The position numbers and the translations under genes were made by a program. Positions 9,401-18,019 of a stretch of 64,000 nucleotides of DNA are shown in pieces; positions within the stretch are counted from its first letter, which is position 1; each line of letters starts with the position of its first letter. The stretch lies in the NCBI RefSeq assembly GCF_014306625.1, contig NZ_JACRYL010000025.1, positions 1 through 64,000 on the forward strand, in the 5' to 3' direction. Origin of the DNA: Pedobacter fastidiosus. Its GTDB lineage: Bacteria; Bacteroidota; Bacteroidia; Sphingobacteriales; Sphingobacteriaceae. Below the pieces are notes generated by a model. That model did no database searches. It was not told the origin of the DNA and saw nothing but the letters and a program-made list of their open reading frames with translations.

Positions 9401-9687
9401 TCATCGATTTTCAGAAAAAAATCAGCTAAACGATAGGGCTTGAAGCCAACCGATTTGATTTCTAGCAGGTAAGGGCCACCTGATCTGATGTCAGCCATCA
9501 GGTAGCCACCTGCTATATTACTTGCACATCCGTAAACGGTATTGGTAGGCACATGCGTGAGGGTTATAGATACACCTATAACCGCACTACCAGATTCATC
9601 TTTAAGCCTTCCAGACAAAATTGTCCTTGTGGTCTGCGCAAGGCAACCAATAGAAAGAAATACCAAAAAGAATAACAGTAGCCTCAT
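6409..9687 (-). CDS. TonB-dependent receptor (Oar-like) next to phospholipase C
   Basis: This 1092-aa outer-membrane receptor begins with a signal peptide (MRLLLFFLVFLSIGCLAQ). A carboxypeptidase-regulatory-like beta-sandwich follows (residues ~20-110: LSGRLKDESGSAVIGVSITL, GGPYLLEIKSVGFKPY). The plug region is at ~120-240 (NFLTIDGSEFNNNFGVGD, LDAISEISVNPAPYSSIWESGFIGGAINIVSRSG). A long beta-barrel ends IGIRYFFE with the C-terminal aromatic. No SusD partner is adjacent, so it is of the Oar type. It follows the phospholipase C gene by 18 bp and is closely related in layout to the receptor at 18020. It probably imports a product of phospholipid breakdown across the outer membrane using TonB energy; the ligand is inferred from neighbours only. 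Confidence 0.9.
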   Translation of the reverse strand: MRLLLFFLVFLSIGCLAQTTRTILSGRLKDESGSAVIGVSITLTHVPTNTVYGCASNIAGGYLMADIRSGGPYLLEIKSVGFKPYRLADFFLKIDEDRVIDIILKEEVTVLNDLLVAIPRKSNVLKAISTTGLLNIAKDQISMLPTIKRGIADFTRLSPLSFGAAIAGGNYRQNFLTIDGSEFNNNFGVGDNLPGNGAQPIALDAISEISVNPAPYSSIWESGFIGGAINIVSRSGSNHTEASAYSFFRNQNTQGYSIGSQKLDKHAFNYSLNGFRIGGPILKNKLFYFISYEQEREVYQPQVFKAATDLQPYGSRPNIARPTSAELDNISDYLFRTYGYQAGSYQDYDFINKNYKFLIRADWNIAKNNTVSFRYNKLNSNKPELLNGSRSPLVPFAASSGRRGINALPFSNTNFETRSDFYSLSVEWDSRLSASLSNMLRTSYTGQFEKRNANSEPFPFVDILKDGIPFTSFGYEPFSYNNKRKVDLFSITDIVHWKPGKNSWEFGFQTDYINTENSYMPFGSGYYTFSSWDDFVSSKKPIDYAITYPTEKSEPLPAYSFNYLNIALFMQHAVVLGSKASLTAGLRGDLSVFPKSIPENLAISKLVFNGGKQISTSKLPTSALLLAPRLSFKYDFFDNHSLSLRIGSGIFTGRIPFVWVISQARYSGVKQISQTWQGQTNTPFAFNPAYGDQININTKDVLPSVVSVLSDDFKMPQSWKSGIGFDTQLPGGFKATLETFYNRDIRSILFQDLNLVQPAHLNLSGYPDQRLVYPQKNTDKFINPLNASGLPDSKGNSALNVVSISNASGGYYFSALAAVSKKFRNELSLSFFYVKAFAKSYNDGDGDQTLSALNATPSVNGINSPELSYAGYVVPDRIVFTLTYPLKLTKRVGLNLGIVYQGSSEGRFSYTYGRDLVGDGTNRSLIYVPKDATEISFEPLTLTQNGRITTYSAEQQSGLFFAYINQDKYLRTRKGNYAERNGALFPWRHQLDLRVATQVKVGTNNTSHSIEIGVDIINAGNLLNHNWGLRKLVNSSAILVPVNLDKVSSGGDVKPKFNISSIGGAPVSQTFRNDISLNSTYSLQIGIRYFFE

Positions 9688-9705
9688 TTGTTAAAACATG
9701 AACAG

Positions 9706-12219
9706 CTACACCATTCCGCCCATTAAGGGATCTGTTTTACCAATACTGCCGGTTTCAACCCGCCCTGCAAAGCGTTCAATATATTGATCTTTCGCTTTAA
9801 CACTAACACTCAAATCATACCAGTTATAACTCTTGGTCAAATCAATTAATTGAGTCAATTTGGTTTGGCCAGCAATCTTAATCACCTTGTTTCCGGATTT
9901 ATAGGCTAAATCCTTAACCAATACCTCGATTGTCTTTATGCCTGTATTGTTCATTGTTAGTATAAGGTTACCCGTCATGTTACCAGCTTTCTGCTCATAG
10001 GAACATAATACGGTTAATTCAGGATTCTGTCTATCGCCGACAAACTCCCTAAAAAATCCATTGGGACCATGAACTTTCAAATGATAACGACCGCCGGAAA
10101 AGTCTGCAAGTGTAAATTCATCCCTCAGCTCATCTCCAGCTTTTACAGTGTAATCCCAAACTTTTAAAGCTTCTCCTTTAAATGGGTTTTCTCCATATAC
10201 GGTAAAAGCCGAACCAGCAGCTTTTTTACCAAAAGTAGTATTAGCAGCACCGAGTTGAAGTTCAAATTTATCGCCCTTTAACATGCCATTGACATAAAGT
10301 TCATAGGGCAAGGCACAGGCTGCCCTGATTCCTTTTTCCTGTTGGGGAAAATACGGCGAAGTACGGTGATCGGTATTGATGTCGTTAATTTCTTTCTGAC
10401 TTAATTTCCTATAGTTATCAGGGAGTTCCTTAAACTTAGCAGAATAAATTGTCTGCATAAATGGCTTTTTCTCCATTAATGCAGGTTGTTTAATCTTTTC
10501 TCCGTTATATGGTCTGAATACAGAGGTTAAATCTCCGCAAATCGTTCGTCTCCAGGGGCTGATATTTTCCTCTACAACCTTTTTATTGTATTTTTTTTCT
10601 ATGAAATTCTCCAAAAACTGTAAAGAAGAGGTATGGTCAAATACTTCTGAACATACATAACCGCCACGTGTCCATGGTGAAACTATAACCATCGGAACAC
10701 GATATCCAAGGCCAATCTGGCTTTCACGTATATTACTATCTTTTGTAGATGGATTGGTCTGTTGATCTTTAGCAGCGTAGTCCATTAAGGTATCTATCCC
10801 ATCTGAAACTTTTCCGGCATTTTCCCTAAAAGGGTGTGGTGGAACAAAAGGCGGAACATGGTCAAAATATCCATCGTTTTCGTCATAAGTCATGATGAAT
10901 ATTGTCTTTTTCCACTGTTCGGGATTTTTAGTAAGTATATCCATTACTTCACTCACAAACCATGAACCAAACCAGGGTACTCCGGGATGATCAGAAAAAT
11001 TGGCCGGGGTCATCAGCCAGGAAACTGTGGGTAGCGTACCTGCATCTACATCACTGCGAAACTGATGAAGAATATCTCCTTTAGGAATATTAAGCTCCCG
11101 CTCTACCCCATTTTCATCATATTGTAAAGCACTTAGCTTATGAAAATCAGGATCATTTGAATTTATGCCGAATGCTTTTGCATTAAGGTTTTTCGCCTGA
11201 TTGGATAAAGCTGCATGGTTTTCCATGGTGTAAAGCTTCATTTCCTCTTCAGTTTTCACTAGCAGCTTCTTTATCGCTTCTACTTTTGTACGTTCCTGTT
11301 CAGTTAGTTCTTGTTTAGCAGAATCTGCAATCTGCTTTAATAACATTTCCTTCTTTTCCCTCAGATTATCTATCGCACCAGGATGTAAACGAACGTTGTA
11401 CTGCTCAAAATATTCCATAACGTTTGTACCAAAATTACTCAGCCACGAGCTTTCTTCACCATTTAAACCGAAGCCCATAGTGAGTTCGTTCTGATAAATT
11501 TTCCAAGAAACACCATGTTCCTCTAAACGCTCCGGATAAGTTTTCCAATTTAGTGTTGGCTTATCATAGTTGTTATTGTTCCATAAATGCGCTACACCTT
11601 CAGGTTTGTTACTTTCCCTTACCGTTCCACTCATCCAGTAAAAACGGTTAGGATGTGTTCCTGCAATAACGGAGCAAAAATTCTGGTCACAAACCGTAAA
11701 TGCATCTGCCAGGGAATAGTAGAAGGGGAAATCTTCCCGCTTACAGTAACCTATCGTTAAAGGCATATGGGCATAAGTGGCCTTATATGGCTTTTTTACA
11801 TCAAGCCATTTGTCGTATTTACCACCATTTCTTGCATCGCTCTGATCGGTCCAGTTGTGCGGAGTAGAACCCATCCATGCAATTTTAGTCTCTTTAATGT
11901 TCAGGTGCCATGGCGCATAGGTTTCACCATCCTTATTTGACTGTAACCAGACCTTATTTTTATTTGCAAGGGTTATTGCTCTTGGATCATTAAAACCTCT
12001 CACACCTTGCATCATACCAAAAGCATGATCAAAAGATCGGTTTTCCTGCATTAGAAAAACGATATGTTCTGCATCATAAAAGGTACTGCCCAAAGCTGGG
12101 TCTATAGCAAGTGCCTTTTGTATTGCCGGGGGCAATATACCGGTTAAGGCAGCAGCTCCTGATAGGAGCGCTGCCTTTTTTATAAAATCTCTACGGTTAT
12201 CCATTATATTTTTTTTCAT
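9706..12219 (-). CDS. Exported phosphocholine-type phospholipase C
   Basis: Phospholipase C of the phosphoesterase/acid phosphatase superfamily (PF04185 type) hydrolyses phosphatidylcholine or sphingomyelin to phosphocholine plus a lipid. The N-terminus has a twin-arginine signal (DNRRDFIKKAALLSGAAALTG). Catalytic landmarks are HIVFLMQENRSFDHAFG, AGTHPNRFYWMSG, MTYDENDGYFDHVPPFVPP and VSPWTRGG. The C-terminal ~200 residues (around LQLGAANTTFGKKAAGSAFTV and GNLILTMNNTG) match the paired DUF756 domains of this family. I start at MKKNIMDN (12219); MDN at 12204 is also possible, while the longer frame would run into the preceding receptor gene. It lies between two TonB receptors in one operon under an ECF sigma/FecR pair. 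Export by Tat is inferred from the signal. Confidence 0.92.
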   Translation of the reverse strand: MKKNIMDNRRDFIKKAALLSGAAALTGILPPAIQKALAIDPALGSTFYDAEHIVFLMQENRSFDHAFGMMQGVRGFNDPRAITLANKNKVWLQSNKDGETYAPWHLNIKETKIAWMGSTPHNWTDQSDARNGGKYDKWLDVKKPYKATYAHMPLTIGYCKREDFPFYYSLADAFTVCDQNFCSVIAGTHPNRFYWMSGTVRESNKPEGVAHLWNNNNYDKPTLNWKTYPERLEEHGVSWKIYQNELTMGFGLNGEESSWLSNFGTNVMEYFEQYNVRLHPGAIDNLREKKEMLLKQIADSAKQELTEQERTKVEAIKKLLVKTEEEMKLYTMENHAALSNQAKNLNAKAFGINSNDPDFHKLSALQYDENGVERELNIPKGDILHQFRSDVDAGTLPTVSWLMTPANFSDHPGVPWFGSWFVSEVMDILTKNPEQWKKTIFIMTYDENDGYFDHVPPFVPPHPFRENAGKVSDGIDTLMDYAAKDQQTNPSTKDSNIRESQIGLGYRVPMVIVSPWTRGGYVCSEVFDHTSSLQFLENFIEKKYNKKVVEENISPWRRTICGDLTSVFRPYNGEKIKQPALMEKKPFMQTIYSAKFKELPDNYRKLSQKEINDINTDHRTSPYFPQQEKGIRAACALPYELYVNGMLKGDKFELQLGAANTTFGKKAAGSAFTVYGENPFKGEALKVWDYTVKAGDELRDEFTLADFSGGRYHLKVHGPNGFFREFVGDRQNPELTVLCSYEQKAGNMTGNLILTMNNTGIKTIEVLVKDLAYKSGNKVIKIAGQTKLTQLIDLTKSYNWYDLSVSVKAKDQYIERFAGRVETGSIGKTDPLMGGMV

Positions 12220-12220
12220 T

Positions 12221-15200
12221 TTAAAAGGAATATCTTGCGCCAAGTTGTATTTGGTATGGGGTACCAGCTGCCTGGGTTACCCCCACATTCTCATTTACAC
12301 GGTATTCATATTGTTGTTTTGCCTGGTCAAACCTTGTTACTAAAAGCAATGTTTGATTACCTAGATTATAGTTTACTCCCCACTTCTTATTGAGTAAGTT
12401 GGCAAAATTGAAGGCATCAAAACTCAAGGTTAGCTTCTGATTTTTATAGGTTTTAATATCTTTTTGCAGTCTGATATCAAAGGTTCCTGCAAATGGATTT
12501 ATTCCTCCGTTACGATCAGCAATTTTGCCCAAACTTTTAAGAATGTATTCTTTAGCTCTATTATCTGGGTTTGCCAAAACTTTCTCCATCGAGGCTTTAT
12601 TTGCAGCACTTGTCGTAGGGCTATTAGGGTCGAATACGAATGCAAGGTCATTATCATCGCCAGGACCTCCAACAAAGTCACCATTTAGGTCGGCATCTAC
12701 CGTCATTGAATAACGGGTGCCACCAATTCCCCTAAAGGTTGCACCCAAAGAGAAACCTTTCCATGTTGGTGTAGTGCCATAAACTACAAGCTTGGTACGA
12801 TACTGGTTATCTGAATAATACGCAGCTGTTAAATCCCTTGGATCCGATTTCACAGGTCTGAAGGTTGATGTATTGGCTACGTTTCCATTGTAAGAAGAGT
12901 TATCCTTAGCATCATTTAAAGTATAACTCACGTTCATGTAACCGTCTTTAAGGTAACGGAAACTTGCATCAAGAATCAAAGCTTTCTGCTTTAGTTCCGC
13001 TCCATTGGTCAACATTAGTACGCGGCCTACTTCATTGGTTTTTCTACCAAGAACATTATTTGTAATACCTGATGCAGTGATTGAGGCAGCAGGAACGAAA
13101 ACACCACGATTCTCCTCATTGGCTAAGGTGAAGTATGGTTTATCAACAAGATTTCTATCTAAATAAACGTAATTGTTTTTGGTGTATGAATACAATAAGT
13201 TTATGCCTAATCTTAAACGGTCACCAATAATTTTGTTGTAACTCAAATTCCCTTTAAAAATTGAAGGCATTTTGAGGTTAGGATCATTTAAGTTGATTGT
13301 TGAGACATAAGGAACGCCAGATATGATGCCCGGTGCAGAAGACGGGTCTCTGCGATAAGCCGGAAAATCAGGTACCGGAACCAGACTCGTACCTGATGCT
13401 GGTCTGGAAACATCTATTGAAGCAACTTTAGTCCCACTGTTCTGTATGTTATTAACCTGCGCATAGTTAACCGGATAAGCAGAGAAAAGCCCTCCACCTA
13501 AGCGTATGATATCTTTTTTCTCTCCGTTTATATCCCAGGTTAATTGAAGACGCGGTTGAATTTTACCTGCATCGGTAATTTTGCCATCTGTTCTAAGACC
13601 TAAGGTACGTTCAACAACCGGATTATAATCTGCCTGCGTTAAAAAACTGGTTACATCATAACGCAAACCAAACATTGCATTGATGTTTTTACTTAGGTCA
13701 AACTCTACCTGTCCAAATAGAGATGCATTTAGAATATACTGCTGCACAGAAGGTGTACCATTGATTGGTGCTTCCCTTGCATATCTCGAAGCATTCAGGT
13801 TGTTAAAATCCGTTAAGCTGTTAAAGATAAATCTACCATTCTGTTCGCTTGATATGTACGTATCCATATAAGTTAAGGTATTATCAGTACCGAAAGTGAA
13901 CTTATATTTATCTATTGTCAGGTAAGAGGTGTTAATTAATTGCAACTGGTTTTCCAGATTATTTTCAGGATAGAAGCGTTGCCCACCCAGTTGCACGGTT
14001 CTGCTTCCCAAAGTTCCGTTTGGTAAGGTCGATCTTACCGTTACAATTGCCCTGGGGATATTAGCTGCGGGCAATTCGCTATTGGGTACATAGTTACGGG
14101 TGGCAGATTGGTACTGAAGTTTAAATTCGTTAAGAAAAGTTGGACTAAACTGTGAACGTAAGGCAACAAGAGTCGTATTTTCCCTTGATTTAAAATCGCC
14201 CCAAACCTCAAAAAGGTTAATGTTTGAGTTATCGCTATTACTTATCGGATTTAACCAATCGCTGTAATTGTTACGGATGGTTAACCGGTGCTTATCATTA
14301 ATCTGCCAGTCTATCCGGGCAAAGAAGGTATTGGCAAGCGTTTTACGTTTGAATTCACCTGTCTGTGGTCCGCTTCCTAATCCATATTTAGCCCGTCCGA
14401 TATTTACAACACTATCCAGAGCACCTTTGCTTATGCCAAGCGAAACCTCATCATCTTTACTTTGAATGTCTGCAATGAAGAAAGGCATCGTTTCATCCTG
14501 ACGGTCAAGGGCTGTGAAGAAGTGCAGTTTATCTTTGATAATGGCTCCGCCCAAACTAAAACCATACTGGTTTGTGGTAAACTTTTGTGTGCGTTTATTT
14601 CCACGGATATCGTATGGACTGGCCAGAAAATCAGACCTATAATAATCAAACACCGAACCGGTTAGGGTATTTGTTCCGGATTTGGTTACCGCACTCACTG
14701 TACCTCCACCCTCTCTGCCCCGGCTAACATCATATACATTCGTTGCAACCTCAAATTCACGGATAGCTTCGAGTGATAATGAATAAGGACCGCTGCCAAT
14801 AGCACCTGAAGTTAGGTTATTTCTGGCACTCGCCCCATCAATTACATAATTGGTAGAAGAGGCACGCTGACCGCTTATATTGGTTCCGTTGGTGGTTGGA
14901 GCCAAAGCCGAAAGGTTGTTAAAATTCCTGTTCTGCGTAGGTAACTGCTGAATACTTTGGGCGGTTATCGCAGTACTAGAACCCAGTCTATCAATACGCT
15001 TAGTTAGTGAATTTGCATTTACTACGACATCGTCCAATTGGGCATTCGATTCCTGCATACGGAAGTTAGCCACGATATTATCTCCCTGGTTCAATGAAAG
15101 ATCCGATTTAATCTGTTTTGGATACCCAACATAAGTTACCGTTACGGTATAGGGCTTGCCAAGAGGCAACTGAATAAGGTTATATAGTCCATCTTTGTTG

Positions 15201-15430
15201 GTAGAAACTACTGCTCTAAATCCAGTAGACTCATTACGAACCACTACTGATGCTCCGGGAATGGCAGTTCCTTTCTCATCAACAACCTTTCCCGATATGG
15301 ATGCGTCGGTTGATTGGGCGAATGTTTGGAAACTCACACTCGTGAGTAAAAGAAGAGTAAATACATTTAGTATAGTTAAAAGCGAAAGATTTATTCGCTT
15401 TTTTTTAAAAAACTGGTAATAATGTTGCAT
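12221..15430 (-). CDS. TonB-dependent receptor (Oar-like), first gene of the phospholipase operon
   Basis: 1069 aa. A signal sequence (residues ~12-38, ending SFQTFAQ) is followed by a carboxypeptidase-regulatory-like domain (ISGKVVDEKGTAIPGASVVVRN), a plug (SSTNYVIDGASARNNL, LEAIREFEVATNVYDVSRGREGGGTVSAVTKSGTN) and a large barrel ending IQLGARYSF. The phospholipase C gene begins directly at its stop codon, so the two are translationally close. No TAnnTTTG box is evident in its 117-nt leader, so transcription may come from the upstream sigma/FecR genes or depend on the ECF sigma. The leader carries a strong hairpin. The probable ligand is a phospholipid-derived molecule (inference from neighbours). 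Confidence 0.9.
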   Translation of the reverse strand: MQHYYQFFKKKRINLSLLTILNVFTLLLLTSVSFQTFAQSTDASISGKVVDEKGTAIPGASVVVRNESTGFRAVVSTNKDGLYNLIQLPLGKPYTVTVTYVGYPKQIKSDLSLNQGDNIVANFRMQESNAQLDDVVVNANSLTKRIDRLGSSTAITAQSIQQLPTQNRNFNNLSALAPTTNGTNISGQRASSTNYVIDGASARNNLTSGAIGSGPYSLSLEAIREFEVATNVYDVSRGREGGGTVSAVTKSGTNTLTGSVFDYYRSDFLASPYDIRGNKRTQKFTTNQYGFSLGGAIIKDKLHFFTALDRQDETMPFFIADIQSKDDEVSLGISKGALDSVVNIGRAKYGLGSGPQTGEFKRKTLANTFFARIDWQINDKHRLTIRNNYSDWLNPISNSDNSNINLFEVWGDFKSRENTTLVALRSQFSPTFLNEFKLQYQSATRNYVPNSELPAANIPRAIVTVRSTLPNGTLGSRTVQLGGQRFYPENNLENQLQLINTSYLTIDKYKFTFGTDNTLTYMDTYISSEQNGRFIFNSLTDFNNLNASRYAREAPINGTPSVQQYILNASLFGQVEFDLSKNINAMFGLRYDVTSFLTQADYNPVVERTLGLRTDGKITDAGKIQPRLQLTWDINGEKKDIIRLGGGLFSAYPVNYAQVNNIQNSGTKVASIDVSRPASGTSLVPVPDFPAYRRDPSSAPGIISGVPYVSTINLNDPNLKMPSIFKGNLSYNKIIGDRLRLGINLLYSYTKNNYVYLDRNLVDKPYFTLANEENRGVFVPAASITASGITNNVLGRKTNEVGRVLMLTNGAELKQKALILDASFRYLKDGYMNVSYTLNDAKDNSSYNGNVANTSTFRPVKSDPRDLTAAYYSDNQYRTKLVVYGTTPTWKGFSLGATFRGIGGTRYSMTVDADLNGDFVGGPGDDNDLAFVFDPNSPTTSAANKASMEKVLANPDNRAKEYILKSLGKIADRNGGINPFAGTFDIRLQKDIKTYKNQKLTLSFDAFNFANLLNKKWGVNYNLGNQTLLLVTRFDQAKQQYEYRVNENVGVTQAAGTPYQIQLGARYSF

Positions 15431-15498
15431 ATTTAATTGCTTTAATTGATTTTTCGAAATTGATTAATAATGGATTGCACTGCTTCAGGGCTTTCCAG

Positions 15499-15540
15499 AC
15501 CGGGTTTCTATGCCAGTAGAAATCCGGTTTTATTTTTTTT
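15499..15540 (+). terminator. Intrinsic terminator-like hairpin between fecR-like gene and TonB receptor
   Basis: ACCGGGTTTCTA and TAGAAATCCGGT form a 12-bp stem (one G-U) with a 6-nt loop, followed on the plus strand by TTTATTTTTTTT. The T-run makes it a textbook terminator for plus-strand transcription, yet both flanking genes run on the minus strand. On the minus strand it is a leader hairpin for the receptor mRNA preceded by an A-run. Confidence 0.6.
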
Positions 15541-15547
15541 TGTCAGT

Positions 15548-16543
15548 TCATTTGCCTGTTTTTATGATAAGTAATTGATTTGTTAACTGGTAATTTATGC
15601 CCGTTTCCAGGGCTAATTGCTGTGCCGCTCCTGCTATACCCACCTGACCAAAAGCGATCGTATATTTATTTTTTTCTTCCCTACCTGTGCGGACTTCAAC
15701 CCGAAATCCATAGCGTCTCTCAAGTGCTTTCCCAATCTGGAGAAGATCCATGTCCTCCAGATAGAGATATTTGCCAGTGGTCCATGCCATTAAATTATCT
15801 GTATTTCCCCTTTTAATAACCTTCTGATTTATCTGTTCATTAAATTCAAGAATTTCTCCCTTTACAAGGCCGGAGCTAAGCATCCTGTCGCTGTCTGCCT
15901 CTGTTTTCTCTACCTTTACCTTTCCTGTACTTACAGCTACCTGATAGTTTTTCTCACCAGGATAGCTTCGGATATTGAATGATGTGCCTAGAACGGTAGT
16001 CAGGAATTTTCCTGTCTTAATCTGAAAAGGTTTAAGGGTATTTCGCTTAACCTGAAAGAAAGCCTCTCCGTGTTCTAAATTAATTTCTCGGATTTTGAGT
16101 GATATAAATCTCTGTGGAACTTTAATAAGTGTTGCCGCATTCATCCATACAAAAGATCCATCAGGCAGACTAATTTTTTTGACCTCGCCGTTATGGGTCT
16201 GGTAAATTTGGTAAGCTACCTGATTAGGATTTAAAGAATCCTTTCGGATGAATAAAATAAGAGATATCGTGCTGATTGCAAATAAAAGTGCAGCAATCTT
16301 GAGCCATCCATATTGATACCAATGCCTGGCATTTTCTTTCCCAATAACCTTGACTATTTCGCTAAAGAGCTGATTTCTCAGTTCAGATTTGGAAGGCTCA
16401 CTCAATAAAACCTGGGGTTTGTCTTCAGCAGCTTCTTTTTCATCAAACCAGTCGTTGATCAGCCTGGTCTGCTCTTCCCCAAGTTGTTGATGCTGGAATT
16501 TACTTAACTTATCCGAAAGAAATTTTTGTACATTTAATTTCAT
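15548..16543 (-). CDS. FecR-type anti-sigma factor
   Basis: 331 aa. An N-terminal cytoplasmic sigma-binding region is followed by one membrane helix (residues ~92-110, LKIAALLFAISTISLILFI) and the FecR domain: EVKKISLPDGSFVWMNAATLI, LEHGEAFFQVKR, FLTTVLGTSFNIRSYPGE and QVAVSTGKVKVEK. The C-terminal ~70 residues (LLQIGKALERRYGFRVEV) match the DUF4974 domain of Bacteroidetes FecR proteins. It senses a signal from a TonB receptor's N-terminal or plug region and holds or releases the ECF sigma factor encoded 52 bp upstream. The TonB receptor and phospholipase operon downstream is the likely target. Confidence 0.93.
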   Translation of the reverse strand: MKLNVQKFLSDKLSKFQHQQLGEEQTRLINDWFDEKEAAEDKPQVLLSEPSKSELRNQLFSEIVKVIGKENARHWYQYGWLKIAALLFAISTISLILFIRKDSLNPNQVAYQIYQTHNGEVKKISLPDGSFVWMNAATLIKVPQRFISLKIREINLEHGEAFFQVKRNTLKPFQIKTGKFLTTVLGTSFNIRSYPGEKNYQVAVSTGKVKVEKTEADSDRMLSSGLVKGEILEFNEQINQKVIKRGNTDNLMAWTTGKYLYLEDMDLLQIGKALERRYGFRVEVRTGREEKNKYTIAFGQVGIAGAAQQLALETGINYQLTNQLLIIKTGK

Positions 16544-16595
16544 GCACCCTTAAAGCGCACAGGTGAAGATAAAGTACTTTAAGAAAAGGTTACCA

Positions 16596-17141
16596 TTACG
16601 TTAACTTTACCCGCTTGCGCAGTCTGCTCAAGGCTTCAGAAATATTATTTTTTACAGTTTGCTCAGATAGGGAAAGTTCTTCTGCAATATCGCGAACGGA
16701 TTTATTTTCATACCTGCTCAACTGAAAGCATTTTTTCATGCTGATGGGCATTTTGACCACCTCGATTTCAATGGTGGACTCTAGTTCTTTAGTGATCAAT
16801 AGGTTTTCTGGATTGTCTACTGAATGCAGATCCTGGGCCAAGGTATCCATTCCATCAAATCTTACTTTGTTTTTTCTAAAAAGAGAGATCGTCTCATTTT
16901 TAGCCACTTTGTAAAGATAAGGCATTAAGCTATCGCTGATTAGGAGCTGATGTTTATTTTTCCAAACCACAATAAAAGTGTTTTGTACAATGTCTTTTGC
17001 CTGTTCATCCTCGCCAATCATCCTGCTTACAAAAGCAAACAAGGTTCCCCAATGCCTGTCAAAGAGATGAGCGAAAGCATTTTCATCTCCCAAGCCAAGT
17101 TCTTCCAGAAGTTGTTTGTCCGTTTTTTGATGGGTTATCAT
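16596..17141 (-). CDS. ECF RNA polymerase sigma factor (FecI-like)
   Basis: 181 aa. Sigma region 2 is at residues ~25-95 (AFAHLFDRHWGTLFAFVSRMIGEDEQAKDIVQNTFIVVWKN) and region 4 at ~125-178 (CFQLSRYENKSVRDIAEELSLSEQTVKNNISEALSRLRKR). It is paired with the FecR-like gene downstream, the usual cell-surface signalling unit of Bacteroidetes. A good promoter lies immediately upstream (17150-17178). A motif shared with the divergent TonB-receptor operon lies at 17205-17222. Confidence 0.95.
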   Translation of the reverse strand: MITHQKTDKQLLEELGLGDENAFAHLFDRHWGTLFAFVSRMIGEDEQAKDIVQNTFIVVWKNKHQLLISDSLMPYLYKVAKNETISLFRKNKVRFDGMDTLAQDLHSVDNPENLLITKELESTIEIEVVKMPISMKKCFQLSRYENKSVRDIAEELSLSEQTVKNNISEALSRLRKRVKLT

Positions 17142-17149
17142 TAGCTGGA

Positions 17150-17178
17150 CAAAATTAGTCTTCTTGTTATTAAGCCAA
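17150..17178 (-). promoter_or_regulatory. Bacteroidetes-type promoter of the ECF sigma gene
   Basis: On the minus strand TAATTTTG (17150-17157) matches TAnnTTTG. A TTG (-33 element) lies 18 nt upstream at 17176-17178. The ATG is only 8 nt downstream, so the mRNA would be nearly leaderless. Confidence 0.6.
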
Positions 17179-17204
17179 TATTAACACTTCATTGCAAAAC
17201 AGTT

Positions 17205-17228
17205 TTGTTACGATTTGGCTTAGCGCTA
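17205..17228 (-). promoter_or_regulatory. Motif shared with the divergent TonB-receptor operon (copy 1)
   Basis: Read in the direction of the sigma gene the sequence is TAAGCCAAATCGTAACAA (17222-17205), preceded and overlapped by the palindrome TAGCGCTA (17221-17228). The other copy, TAAGCCAAGCTCGTAACAA, lies upstream of the receptor at 18020 in the same orientation relative to its gene. Confidence 0.45.
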
Positions 17229-17262
17229 TCAAGAACGATTATCAAATTTGATTTGTGTTAAA

Positions 17263-17589
17263 TTAACAGGCGTTTAATAATGAAATGCATTTTTTAAGTT
17301 TCGAAAAAGATTCAGTTCCTTTTGGAACAATATTTTTCAGTGTCCGAAGCTTCCGATTAACAAACTGAAGTTTAATCTGCATCGCCAGGCGGTCATAAGT
17401 TGCAACCTGCATGATAACTTCTTCCAAAATAGCTTCGTAGTGTTCTAACAATTGATTTAATTCATCCTTGAACAAGGCTATTTGCTGTGCATCAGAGGGA
17501 AGTCCGTTGTTGCGTTGTATTTCTTCCAGCCTGTCTAATGCTTCAATAAGATTTTGATGTGATTTTTTGTTGATTCCCTTAACGCCCAT
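17263..17589 (-). CDS. Small hypothetical helical protein
   Basis: 108 aa, not recognised. It is predicted from composition to be largely helical and coiled-coil prone (LIEALDRLEEIQRNNG, FKDELNQLLEHYEAILEEVI, LQFVNRKLRTLKNIV), with no signal peptide and no membrane segment. It lies between the ECF sigma gene and the divergent TonB-receptor operon. ATG start at 17589. Its role is unknown. Confidence 0.55.
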   Translation of the reverse strand: MGVKGINKKSHQNLIEALDRLEEIQRNNGLPSDAQQIALFKDELNQLLEHYEAILEEVIMQVATYDRLAMQIKLQFVNRKLRTLKNIVPKGTESFSKLKKCISLLNAC

Positions 17590-17832
17590 AAATATTTTTC
17601 GGACCTGCCCCGATTGATTAGTTGAGCAAAACTATGTAAAATATGCGCCTCAGTTTCTAAACCTACTTTTTTCTGTATGTTAAAAAAAAGTAAACTAATC
17701 TACTCGATTTGAAAGACAAAAGAATATCCCATTCTTCTAAATCTCTACATTAACACTCAACATGTTTTCCTCTCAAAAAAGATTTGTCTGATGCCACTCA
17801 CCATCATTTTATGTAACACGCATCAGTCATTC

Positions 17833-17950
17833 TGTTACGATTTAGTAACATTAATTTATTATTAACTGAATGTTCATTTTACAATAAGCCAAGCTCGTAA
17901 CAAGGTTAATACGCTTTTCAAAATTTATGTTAACCTAGCGCTAACATAGG
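17833..17950 (+). promoter_or_regulatory. Regulatory region upstream of the phosphate-scavenging operon
   Basis: Three structured sites lie in the 430-nt gap before the receptor gene. TGTTACGATTTAGTAACA (17833-17850) is an inverted repeat with 6-bp arms. TAAGCCAAGCTCGTAACAA (17885-17903) is shared with the sigma gene upstream region. A tandem pair with 11-bp period, GTTAACCTAGC then GCTAACATAGG (17929-17950), has 8 of 11 matches and contains TAGCGCTA. An 11-bp period is the spacing of PhoB-type direct-repeat operators, so phosphate control is a reasonable inference. I see no perfect TAnnTTTG box; GAACTTTG near 17969 is the nearest. Confidence 0.45.
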
Positions 17951-18019
17951 CTTTAATATGCAGGATGAACTTTGCCTCCCTATTAACTATAGTGGTTAAT
18001 ATTCATAAAAAAATCAGAT

